The notes beneath the pieces were generated by a model that had not been told where the DNA came from, ran no database searches, and saw only the letters and a program-made list of their open reading frames with translations. Below, in pieces: positions 43,001 through 50,577 of a stretch of 64,000 nt of DNA. The stretch comes from an uncultured Coriobacteriaceae bacterium (GTDB taxonomy: Bacteria; Actinomycetota; Coriobacteriia; Coriobacteriales; Atopobiaceae), in the NCBI GenBank assembly GCA_902791035.1, contig CADAUA010000008.1, forward strand, positions 1 to 64,000. Direction: 5' to 3'. Positions within the stretch are counted from its first letter, which is position 1; each line of letters begins with the position of its first letter. Both the position numbers and the translations under genes were made by a program.

Positions 43001-43100
43001 GCTCACATAATTGCTAGTGATTGACTAGGAATAAACCTCCCATATACTGGGCATTAGTCAGAATAATAAAGCAAGTCAGAGAATCGAATGGAGAATCACC

Positions 43101-43973
43101 ATGAGCGAGAAGAGCACCGAGAGGGCTGCGGCTACCGAGAGGGTAATGACCGCCGAGAAGAGCGTGACCGCCAGCACCGAGAAGCCCCAGAAGCCCCGGA
43201 CCCGCATGCCCGTCGTCTTCGCGGGCCACGGCAGCCCCATGCTCGCCCTCGACGACACGGAGGTCACGCGCGGCCTGCGGGCCGTGGGTCAGCGAATCGA
43301 GGACGAGTTTGGCAAGCCGCGGGCGATCCTGGCCGTGTCGGCCCACTGGTACACGCGCGGGAGCTTCGTGCAGAGCACTGCCGCGCCCGAGCAGATCTAC
43401 GACATGTACGGCTTCCCCAAGGCGCTCTACGACTTCGAGTACCCCGTGGCTGGGAGCCCCGAGCTGGGCGAGCGCGTGACGCGGCTCCTGGGCGACCGCG
43501 TGCGCGTGAACGACGACTGGGGGATCGACCACGGCACCTGGACCGTGCTGGCGCACGTGTTTCCGCAGGCAGACGTGCCTGTGGTGCAGCTCTCCGTGGA
43601 CGGGACGCGCACGACGCGCGAGCTCTATGAGATCGGCCGGGCGCTGGCGCCGCTGCGCGACGAGGGGTATCTGGTGTTTGGCAGCGGCAACGTGGTGCAC
43701 AACCTGGGTCGTGTGGACTGGTCCAACGCCGGCGGGTCGGCGGCCACGAACGAGTTCAACGCGCTGGTGACCGAGAAGGTCCTGGCGCGCGACGACGCGG
43801 CGATCCTGGACTACGCGAGCCTGCCCAACGCGGCCTACGCTGCGCCCACGCCGGAGCACTTCCTGCCGCTGATCTACATGCTGGGCGCCGCCGATGGCGA
43901 GAGGCCCGAGGTCTTCAACGACCACAGCGAGCTTGCCGCGATCTCGATGACGGGGTACGTGTTCGGGCTGTGA
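43101..43973 (+). CDS. extradiol ring-cleavage (DODA-type) dioxygenase family protein
   Basis: A 290-residue protein of the LigB/4,5-DOPA dioxygenase family (YgiD-like). Metal and active-site histidines appear in VFAGHGSPMLA, VSAHWYTRG, DWGIDHGTWTVL and TPEHFLPLIYML. The first 35 residues are a charged extension absent from most relatives. In an anaerobe an O2-using role is doubtful, so it may act as a zinc protein or detoxify catechols. Divergent from HxlR and probably repressed by it. Confidence 0.87.
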   Translation: MSEKSTERAAATERVMTAEKSVTASTEKPQKPRTRMPVVFAGHGSPMLALDDTEVTRGLRAVGQRIEDEFGKPRAILAVSAHWYTRGSFVQSTAAPEQIYDMYGFPKALYDFEYPVAGSPELGERVTRLLGDRVRVNDDWGIDHGTWTVLAHVFPQADVPVVQLSVDGTRTTRELYEIGRALAPLRDEGYLVFGSGNVVHNLGRVDWSNAGGSAATNEFNALVTEKVLARDDAAILDYASLPNAAYAAPTPEHFLPLIYMLGAADGERPEVFNDHSELAAISMTGYVFGL

Positions 43974-43994
43974 CGCGGGGTGGGGAGTGGGGCG

Positions 43995-44122
43995 GCCGTG
44001 GGCGGGCGCCAGGGGGTACTCCCCTGGCGCACGCGTCCGTGACAGCCAGTGTGACACCCCAGGACCGAGGTGGCGTGACACCCCAGGACCGAGGTGGCGT
44101 GACACCCCAGGACCGAGGTGCC
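43995..44122. repeat. hairpin plus 24-bp tandem repeat
   Basis: At 43998-44027 a GGGCGCCAGGGGGTACTCCCC hairpin of the dispersed family; then three exact 24-base units starting GTGACACCCCAGGACCGAGG at 44051, 44075 and 44099. They lie just upstream of the M18 peptidase gene. Confidence 0.85.
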
Positions 44123-44176
44123 CGACGGTGGCGTATGCTTGTCGTCGGCCGGAGGCGTCGTCGGGGAGGAGCGCGC

Positions 44177-45508
44177 ATGCAGGATGTAGAGGAATCACGG
44201 GAGCTCATCGAGTTCATCCGGAGGAGCCCGAGCCCATTCCACGCGGTGGCCGAGGTGCGGCGGCGCTTGGACGCGGCGGGCTTCTCGTACCTCGACGAGG
44301 GCGATGCCTGGCACGTGGAGCCCGGCGGCTCCTACTACACCACCCGCAACGGCTCCAGCCTGGTGGCCTTCTCGATTCCGGCGGACCTCCCGGCGGGCGT
44401 CCACTTCCAGATGACGGCCGCGCATACCGACGCGCCCACCTTCAAGCTCAAGGCCGTCCCCACCCTCGAGGGCCCCGCCAGCTACGTCCGCCTGGATGTG
44501 GAGGCCTACGGCGGCATGATCGACTCCACCTGGCTGGACCGGCCGCTCGGGCTGGCTGGTCGCGTGCTGGTGCGCGATGCCGACGGTCGCGGCGCCACGA
44601 GCCGGCTCTTCTCGCCCGATCGCGACCTCGTCCTTATCCCAAACGTGGCCATTCACTTCAACCGCGAGGTGAACAAGGGCTACGCCTTCAACCGGCAGGT
44701 CGACCTGTGCCCGCTCTTCTCGGCGGGGGAGCTGCGCGCGGGGGACTTCGACCGGCTGGTGGCGGCCGAGCTCGGCGTGGAGCCGGAGGCGATCCTGGCC
44801 CGCGAGCTCTGCCTGGTCAACCGCCAGCCGGGCCGCGTGTGGGGCTGGGCGGACGAGTTTACCAGCACGCCCAAGCTGGACGACCTCCAGTGCGCCTTCG
44901 CGTCGGTCAAGGCGCTGCTCGCTGCCGGCACGCCTGTGGGTCACATAAATGTTTGCGCGCTCTTCGACAACGAGGAGGTCGGGTCCGGCACCAAGCAGGG
45001 CGCCCTCTCGACCTTCCTGCGCGACGTGCTGGTGCGGCTCTGCGGCGCGCTGGGGCTCGGGCAGGAGGACTACCTGCGGGCCCTTGCCGGCTCCATGCTC
45101 GTGAGCTGCGACAACGCCCACGCCCTGCACCCCAACCACCCGGAGAAGCACGACGAGGCCAACCGCGCCCTTCTCAACCGCGGTCTGGTGGTCAAGGAGG
45201 CCGCCAACCAGAAGTACACCACGGACGCCTTCAGCCGGGCGGTCCTGCGCGCCGTGTGCGACGACGCGGGCGTGCCGCTCCAGACCTTTGCCAACCGGAG
45301 CGACTCGGCGGGCGGCTCGACCTTGGGCAACCTGAGCAACGAGCAGGTGAGCGTTCACGCCGTGGACGTGGGCCTGCCGCAGCTGGCCATGCACTCGAGC
45401 TACGAGACGACCGGCACGGCCGACACGGCGCTGGGCATTGCGGCGCTGCGCGCGTTCTTCTCGCGCGACGTGCGGATCCGCGGGGCGGAGGGCTTCGAAC
45501 TGGCGTGA
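44177..45508 (+). CDS. M18-family aspartyl aminopeptidase
   Basis: A 443-residue zinc aminopeptidase. Metal-ligand and catalytic segments of M18 are visible: TAAHTDAPTFKLK, CALFDNEEVGSGTKQG, SCDNAHALHPNH and the late LPQLAMHSSYETTGTAD. M18 enzymes form dodecameric shells that remove acidic or neutral N-terminal residues from peptides in the cytoplasm. ATG 44177 has GGGGAGGA upstream; a longer in-frame reading runs into repeats and is rejected. Confidence 0.92.
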   Translation: MQDVEESRELIEFIRRSPSPFHAVAEVRRRLDAAGFSYLDEGDAWHVEPGGSYYTTRNGSSLVAFSIPADLPAGVHFQMTAAHTDAPTFKLKAVPTLEGPASYVRLDVEAYGGMIDSTWLDRPLGLAGRVLVRDADGRGATSRLFSPDRDLVLIPNVAIHFNREVNKGYAFNRQVDLCPLFSAGELRAGDFDRLVAAELGVEPEAILARELCLVNRQPGRVWGWADEFTSTPKLDDLQCAFASVKALLAAGTPVGHINVCALFDNEEVGSGTKQGALSTFLRDVLVRLCGALGLGQEDYLRALAGSMLVSCDNAHALHPNHPEKHDEANRALLNRGLVVKEAANQKYTTDAFSRAVLRAVCDDAGVPLQTFANRSDSAGGSTLGNLSNEQVSVHAVDVGLPQLAMHSSYETTGTADTALGIAALRAFFSRDVRIRGAEGFELA

Positions 45509-45514
45509 CGGCGC

Positions 45515-45605
45515 GGCGCGTGACATGGGGTCGGACCCCGTGTCAGCTCCCGCGGGCGTGACAGGGGGTCAGACCCCGTGTCACGCTGACCCCGTGTCAC
45601 GCCCG
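45515..45605. repeat. GTGACA/GGGGTC repeat, convergent intergenic
   Basis: Several short copies in both orientations (GTGACATGGGGTCGGACCCC, CAGGGGGTCAGACCCCGTGT), forming stems between the convergent M18 peptidase and MgtC genes. Confidence 0.85.
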
Positions 45606-45608
45606 CGG

Positions 45609-46301
45609 CTAGGCCTCGGCGACGAAGACCACGAAGTCCAGGTTCTGCAGCGACTCTATGAAGGGCTGCTTGCGCTGCGACTGCGGAATCCTGATGCTCA
45701 CCGTTACGGCGGCGCCCACCCCGCCCTCGCCCCTCATGGCCGAGAAGTCGCTGAACTCGCACTCCCACGAGTGAAGGGTCCGCAGGAGCTGCGTGATGTC
45801 CTCCCGCCTCTCCAGCTCGATGAAGAGGCCGAAGGTCCGGGTATTCTGGGAGATGACGGAGTCCAGTCGGCCCAGCAGCAGGTAGGTGATGGCGACGCAG
45901 GCGAGCGCCAGGAGGGTCGCCTCCACGTAGCCGGCGCCGGCGGCCAGGCCCATGCAGGCGCACACCCAGAGGCCCGCCGCTGTGGTGAGGCCGCGCACCG
46001 AGTTGCGGCCGGTCACGATGATGGTGCCCACGCCCAAGAAGCCGATGCCGCTGATGACCTGCGCCCCCACGCGGCTGGGGTCGATCGACGACTCGGGGAA
46101 GGCGTGGAAGAGGTACTCGCCCACGATCATGGTGAGCGCCGAGCCCAGGCACACCAGCACGTGGGTCTTTATCCCCGCGCTCTTGTTGCGCCACTCGCGC
46201 TCGGCTCCCACCACGGTGCCGGCCAGCATGGCGAGGAGCAGCCGCAGGAGGACGGCGAGGGTGCTCCACCCGTGGATGACATTCACGACCTCTGCGAGCA
46301 T
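45609..46301 (-). CDS. MgtC/SapB-family membrane protein
   Basis: A 230-residue membrane protein. The MgtC core is LLLAMLAGTVVGAEREWRNKSAGIKTHVLVCLGSALTMI, followed by GIGFLGVGTIIV and RGLTTAAGLWVCACMGLAAG, four to five helices, then a cytoplasmic ACT-like C-terminal domain (TFGLFIELERREDITQLLRTL). Relatives function in magnesium or ATP homeostasis and stress survival. Start 46301 has CGGAGGCACC upstream. An imperfect tandem of GGCCGGCGA units precedes it at 46325-46400. Confidence 0.88.
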   Translation of the reverse strand: MLAEVVNVIHGWSTLAVLLRLLLAMLAGTVVGAEREWRNKSAGIKTHVLVCLGSALTMIVGEYLFHAFPESSIDPSRVGAQVISGIGFLGVGTIIVTGRNSVRGLTTAAGLWVCACMGLAAGAGYVEATLLALACVAITYLLLGRLDSVISQNTRTFGLFIELERREDITQLLRTLHSWECEFSDFSAMRGEGGVGAAVTVSIRIPQSQRKQPFIESLQNLDFVVFVAEA

Positions 46302-46465
46302 GGTGCCTCCGTTTCTGTGGGTGCGGCCGGCGATCTGGCTGCCGGCGACAAGGGCTGCCGGCGATTTGGCGGCCGGCGAGAAGGGTTGTCGGCAACAAGG
46401 GCTAGATGGATTGTAATGATTCTGTAAGCTCAAGAGGTGTGGGCGGATGCTTGCGGACGGGCCGC

Positions 46466-46490
46466 GCCAAAAGTGTCAGACACTCTTGGC
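46466..46490. repeat. 25-base CCAAAAG hairpin at kinase gene start
   Basis: GCCAAAAGTGT, CAG and ACACTCTTGGC form a hairpin with one mismatch pair in the stem. A second copy lies at 61750-61774, also at the 5' end of a gene and in the same orientation relative to it. Confidence 0.85.
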
Positions 46491-46517
46491 ACGGGCATGC
46501 GGGGAGGGGAGGGCGCC

Positions 46518-47264
46518 TTGCGCGCGGACCTTGTGGTGAACGGCTTCGACGTGGTCGCCGAGTATGGGGACAAGGACGTGGAGGGCGTGTTCGTGTCGCT
46601 CCTCGAGCGATGGACGCGGCTGGCGGCCGGTCGCGAACGGACGGTCGTCCTTCTTGCCGCGCCGCCGGGGGCGGGCAAGTCCACGCTGGCAGCCTTCCTC
46701 GAGTGGTACGCGCCGCAGGTGCCGGGCGTGGCCGTGCCTCGGGCCGTGGGCATCGACGGCTTCCACTACCCAAACGCCTACCTGGACACCCACACGACGA
46801 TGGAGGACGGGCTCGAGGTCGTGCTGCGCTCGCGCAAGGGGGCGGCCTTCACCTTCGACGTGGCGGGGCTCGAGGGCGCGGTGCGGGACTACCTTACGGC
46901 GGAGGCGCCGGCACCGTGGCCCGTCTACTCGCGCGTGCTGCACGACCCGGTGCCTGCGGCGATCGACGTGGACGCGCCGCTCCTTTTGGTGGAGGGCAAT
47001 TACCTGCTGCTGGACGACCCCGGATGGGCGCGGGTGCGCGCGCTCGCTGCCGACACGGTCTTCTTGCGGGCCGACGAGGGCGAGCTGCGGGAGCGCCTGG
47101 TTGCGCGGAAGGTGCGCGGCGGCATGGCGCCGGATGACGCCGAGACTTGGTACCAGGCCTCCGATGGAAGAAACGTGAGGGCCGTGCTCGAACGGAGCGT
47201 GCCTGCTAACGTGGAGCTTCGGCAGCGCGGAGGCACCCTCGAGGTGGTGCGCGCGAGGTCCTGA
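46518..47264 (+). CDS. P-loop nucleoside/sugar kinase-like protein
   Basis: A 248-residue kinase-like protein of the uridine kinase/pantothenate kinase P-loop group. Walker A is LLAAPPGAGKSTLAAF, and GIDGFHYPNAYLDTH and LLLVEGNYLLLDDPGW are conserved substrate and Walker B regions. A phosphotransfer role on a nucleoside or sugar is likely; substrate unknown. Choice of start: TTG 46518 has GGGGAGGGGAGG just before, while ATG 46497 and GTG 46437 have none and would include the CCAAAAG hairpin as coding DNA. Confidence 0.8.
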   Translation: MRADLVVNGFDVVAEYGDKDVEGVFVSLLERWTRLAAGRERTVVLLAAPPGAGKSTLAAFLEWYAPQVPGVAVPRAVGIDGFHYPNAYLDTHTTMEDGLEVVLRSRKGAAFTFDVAGLEGAVRDYLTAEAPAPWPVYSRVLHDPVPAAIDVDAPLLLVEGNYLLLDDPGWARVRALAADTVFLRADEGELRERLVARKVRGGMAPDDAETWYQASDGRNVRAVLERSVPANVELRQRGGTLEVVRARS

Positions 47265-47283
47265 CCGCGGGAGGCGTCCATCC

Positions 47284-47907
47284 ATGAAGCACGTGAGGTT
47301 CTACTACGTCCGGCATGGGCGCACCGAGTTCAACCGCGACGGGATCATCCAGGGCGGGCGCGTGGACTCGCCTTTGGTGGAGGAGTCGCTGGGGGAGGTC
47401 GAGGCCACGGGGCGGGCGCTGGGCGGCATCGAGTTTGCGAGCTGCTACAGCTCGCCCCTGGGTCGTGCAGTGCAGACGGCCCAGATCCTGACCGCTGGGC
47501 GGGGTCTCATGATCCAGACCCTGGACGACCTGCGGGAGTTCGACTTCGGCACGATCGACGGGACCCCGCACCGGGAGAACGGCCGGCGGTTCGCGCGGTG
47601 CTACATGCGGCAGGACTTCTCGGGTGTGGGCGGCGAGACCGGGGCCCAGGTGCGCGAGCGGGTGCGGAGGGCCTTCGAGCGCATGTGCGCGTCGGCCGAT
47701 GACGGGCAGAACGTGCTGGTGGTGGCCCACGGGTCGCTCTTCCGGTACGTGTTTCTCAACTTCTATCGGGCGGATCCGGTGCGCAGGGCGATCCTGAGCC
47801 GCTCGCTGCGGGTGCCCAACGCGAGCGTGGCCGTGCTGGACGCGGTCGACGGGCGGGTGGAGCTCACGCGCCTGCCGCAGACGGCCGCGGACTTCCTGCG
47901 CCGCTGA
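47284..47907 (+). CDS. histidine phosphatase (phosphoglycerate mutase-like)
   Basis: A 207-residue phosphatase of the histidine-phosphatase superfamily. The phosphohistidine motif is FYYVRHGRTEFN, the second Arg/Glu region YSSPLGRAVQTAQ and LREFDFGTIDG, and the second His is VVVAHGSLFRY. It may dephosphorylate a sugar phosphate or cofactor; it follows the kinase with 19 bases between. Confidence 0.9.
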   Translation: MKHVRFYYVRHGRTEFNRDGIIQGGRVDSPLVEESLGEVEATGRALGGIEFASCYSSPLGRAVQTAQILTAGRGLMIQTLDDLREFDFGTIDGTPHRENGRRFARCYMRQDFSGVGGETGAQVRERVRRAFERMCASADDGQNVLVVAHGSLFRYVFLNFYRADPVRRAILSRSLRVPNASVAVLDAVDGRVELTRLPQTAADFLRR

Positions 47908-48062
47908 CGTGGGTGACGTGGGGTCGGAGCTCGTGTCACGTGGGGTCGGAGCTCTTGTCACGTGGGGTCGGAGCTCGTGTCACGTTTTGCCGTGCCCGTG
48001 GGGTCGGAGCTTGTCACGTGGGGTCGGAGCTCGTGTCACGTTTTGCCGTGCCCGTGGGGTAT
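47908..48062. repeat. five tandem GTGGGGTCGGAGCTCGTGTCAC units
   Basis: GGGGTCGGAGCTCGTGTCAC-like units, most spaced 23-24 bases, with a longer TTTTGCCGTGCCC joint after the third and fifth. It is the longest tandem cluster of this family in the window. Confidence 0.9.
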
Positions 48063-48103
48063 CGTGAGGGGCGGAGACACACCGGGCGATGAGGAGGATT
48101 GCC

Positions 48104-48472
48104 ATGCAGGCACGCTTTGTGCACCGCTGCACGCACGTTCTGGACAAGGAACGGACCATCGCGTTCTACGAGAAGGCGCTCGGCTTCCACGTGGTGCGCG
48201 AGAAGGGCCCCGAGGACGGGTCGTGGACCAACACCTTTATGGCCAGCGACGCCGCGCCCTTCGAGCTGGAGCTCACCTGGAACCGCGGACGCGTGGAGCC
48301 CTACGAGAACGGCGGCAAGGACACGCACATCGCCTTCCGCGTGGATGACTACGACGCCTATCACCGCCTGCACGAGGAGATGGGCTGCATCGTGCACGAG
48401 AACCCGCGCATGGGGCTCTACTTCATCGCCGACCCCGACGGCCAGTGGATCGAGATCCTGCCCGAGAAGTAG
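48104..48472 (+). CDS. glyoxalase/VOC-family lyase
   Basis: A 122-residue vicinal-oxygen-chelate protein resembling lactoylglutathione lyase (RCTHVLDKERTIAFYEKALGF, FELELTWN, GLYFIADPDGQWIEILP). Metal ligands are likely the His in THVL, Glu in LELTW, His in HIAFRV and Glu in WIEIL. It would detoxify methylglyoxal or a similar compound. GAGGAGGA precedes the ATG. Confidence 0.9.
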   Translation: MQARFVHRCTHVLDKERTIAFYEKALGFHVVREKGPEDGSWTNTFMASDAAPFELELTWNRGRVEPYENGGKDTHIAFRVDDYDAYHRLHEEMGCIVHENPRMGLYFIADPDGQWIEILPEK

Positions 48473-48521
48473 CGCGCCGCGTGACGGGCGCGGCGTGGCA
48501 CGGGGTCTGGCATAACAGAGA

Positions 48522-48565
48522 ACGTGACAGAGGGTCGACGTGACAGAGGGTCAGACCCCGTGTCA
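48522..48565. repeat. short GTGACAGAGGGTC repeats
   Basis: Two copies of GTGACAGAGGGTC(A)GA followed by CCCCGTGTCACC, members of the dispersed family, just before the 73-bp element. Confidence 0.8.
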
Positions 48566-48576
48566 CCAACGGACGC

Positions 48577-48649
48577 TAGCATACACTCTGCGCCTTGCGC
48601 GGGTTAGCAACTGGGCTTTTGTACGCCGACCGCCGCAGAGTGTATGCTA
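48577..48649. mobile_element. 73-bp inverted-repeat element, copy 1
   Basis: Termini TAGCATACACTCTGC (48577-48591) and its exact complement (48635-48649). The copy at 53919-53991 has the same termini, exactly the same 73-base length and, in opposite orientation, a shared GGGCTTTTGT core. Confidence 0.75.
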
Positions 48650-48659
48650 ACTACGCATC

Positions 48660-49799
48660 TCAGAGCAGGGCGAGAAGGTCGTCCACGTCCTGCTCGCTCG
48701 TGGCCCAGCTGGTCGCGAGGCGGATCACCGTGTGCTCGGCATCCAGCCGCTCCCAGAAGCCGTACTCTACCCGGCCGTCCAGGCGCGCGAGCAGCGCCGA
48801 GTCGGCCACGAGGAAGGTTTGGTTGGTGGGGTTCTCCATGCACACCGGGATGCCCTTCTCGCCAAGGGCGGCCTTGATGCGCCGCGCCGCTGCGATCGCC
48901 GGCTGGCCCAGGCGCTCGTAGAGCCGGCCCTGGGTGCGGCGCTGGCCGCCGTCGGCCTGAGGCCCGTGCTGGGTGCCGTCAGCCTGAGGCCCGTGCTGGG
49001 TGCCGTCGGCCTGAGCCCCGTCGGCCTGAGGCCCGTTCTCAAATAGAACCTCGAACTGCTTGCCCGTCACGAAGCCCTTGGCGAGCAGGGCCCCGTGTTG
49101 CTTGATCTGCGTGAAGAAGTGCGGGATCGTGGCGGGATCGGGCACCACCACGGCCTCGCCGAAGAGGGCGCCGCATTTGGTGCCTCCGATGTAGAAGACG
49201 TCGCAGAGGCGCGCGAGGTTGACCAGGGTCACGTCGTTCTCGGGTGCGGCGAGGGCGTAGGCCAGGCGCGCCCCGTCCAGGTAGAGCAGCATGCCGTGCG
49301 CGTGGCAGGCGCTCGCGAGGGCCTCGAGCTCGGCACGGGTGTAGAGGGTGCCGCACTCGGTGGGTTGCGAGACGTAGACCATGCCGGGCTGGACCATGTG
49401 GTCGCGGTTGCCGTCCGTCTCCCAGGCGGTGGCGCAGGCCTCCACCTGGGCGGCGCCTATCTTCCCGTCGTGCTCGGGAAGCTCGATGACCTTGTGTCCC
49501 CCGGCCTCGATGGCACCGGCCTCGTGCACGCTCACGTGCCCGCTGGTGGCCGCGACCACGGCCTGCCATGGGCGAAGGGCGCAGCTGATGACGACCTCAT
49601 TTGCCTGGGTGCCGCCCACGAGGAACTGGATCTCCGCGTTGGGCGCGGCACAGGCCTCGCGAATGAGGGCGCGGGCGTGCTCACTGTGGGGGTCGTAGCC
49701 GTAGCCGACGGCGTGCTCGAGGTTGGTCGCGGCCAGGCGCTCAAGGATTGCGGGGTGGCAGCCCTCCTGGTAGTCGGAGGCGAAGAAGAGCTTGCTCAT
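48660..49799 (-). CDS. threonine aldolase-like PLP enzyme with internal repeat
   Basis: A 379-residue PLP-dependent enzyme of the low-specificity threonine aldolase/beta-eliminating lyase family. FASDYQEGCHPAIL and YGYDPHSEHARALI start the fold, LVGGTQANEVV and LYLDGARLAYAL follow, and the PLP lysine is in FYIGGTKCGALFGE. It splits threonine or allo-threonine to glycine and acetaldehyde. Unusually, after FENGPQADG there is an in-frame tandem of the 9-residue unit TQHGPQADG (about residues 254-285), not expected in this family. The start has AAAGGCTCCGCC upstream. Confidence 0.88.
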   Translation of the reverse strand: MSKLFFASDYQEGCHPAILERLAATNLEHAVGYGYDPHSEHARALIREACAAPNAEIQFLVGGTQANEVVISCALRPWQAVVAATSGHVSVHEAGAIEAGGHKVIELPEHDGKIGAAQVEACATAWETDGNRDHMVQPGMVYVSQPTECGTLYTRAELEALASACHAHGMLLYLDGARLAYALAAPENDVTLVNLARLCDVFYIGGTKCGALFGEAVVVPDPATIPHFFTQIKQHGALLAKGFVTGKQFEVLFENGPQADGAQADGTQHGPQADGTQHGPQADGGQRRTQGRLYERLGQPAIAAARRIKAALGEKGIPVCMENPTNQTFLVADSALLARLDGRVEYGFWERLDAEHTVIRLATSWATSEQDVDDLLALL

Positions 49800-50044
49800 G
49801 GCGGAGCCTTTCTCTGGGGGTGTGTGGGTGTGGTGGTGCGGCGCGGGTGGCTCGTCGGGGAGGGGCGCGGCGCGGGTGGCTCGTCGGCGCGGCGGGTGGT
49901 GCGGCGCGTCTTGCTGACAAGGAATTCTATGCGGACGCAATCCATGCGCAAACTCAAAATTAAATTGTGCACAACCGTTTACAAGGTCGTCCCACTGTGC
50001 TTGAATGCTGTCGGACAAGCAGCATTTACCTCGGGAGGTATCCT

Positions 50045-50410
50045 ATGGACGCCATTGGCATCATAACCACGATTCTAGCCACGCTGGTCGCGCTGGAGTT
50101 CGTGTACATCTTCGTGTTGGAGACGGTCCGGACCGACTCGGAGGCCACGGCCAGGACCTTTGGCATGGAGACGGAGGTGCTGCGCGAGCCGCACATGGCC
50201 GTCTCGATGAAGAACCAGGGCGTCTACAACCTGGGCATCGCGATCCTGCTGCTGGTGGCGGTCTTTGGCCTGCATAGCGTGGGCATGACGGCGGCGCTGC
50301 TCGCGTACATCGTGTTTGTGGCGGCCTACGGCGCGGCCACGGTGAGCAGGGACATCATCCTCAAGCAGGGCGGTCTGGCCATTCTGGCGCTGGCCAGCCT
50401 GCTGCTCTAG
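50045..50410 (+). CDS. DUF1304-family membrane protein
   Basis: A 121-residue small membrane protein with about four helices; DAIGIITTILATLVALEFVYIF and MKNQGVYNLGIAILLLV (NQG/YN) fit DUF1304. Function unknown. TCGGGAGG precedes the ATG. A palindrome TTGTGCACAA (49965-49974) lies about 70 bases upstream, and the rest of the 245-base gap holds repeated GCGGCGCGGGTGGCTCGTCG units. Confidence 0.85.
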   Translation: MDAIGIITTILATLVALEFVYIFVLETVRTDSEATARTFGMETEVLREPHMAVSMKNQGVYNLGIAILLLVAVFGLHSVGMTAALLAYIVFVAAYGAATVSRDIILKQGGLAILALASLLL

Positions 50411-50433
50411 ATGGGCTTCGAGCGCGCCGAGAC

Positions 50434-50577
50434 GTGACAAAGGGTCGGACCCCCTGTCGCAGGGAGACCCCCTGTCGCAGGGAGCGGTACTGGGACGAAG
50501 AGGGTCGGGGCTACCGCCACGAGCGTGACAGCAGCTCCGACCCTGCGTGACAGCAGCTCCGACCCCAGTGTCAAGGG
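50434..50577. repeat. GTGACA/GGGTCGGACCCC repeat cluster
   Basis: Direct and inverted members (GACAAAGGGTCGGACCCC, CTGTCGCAGGGAGACCCC, GTGACAGCAGCTCCGACC twice) between convergent genes. Confidence 0.85.
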
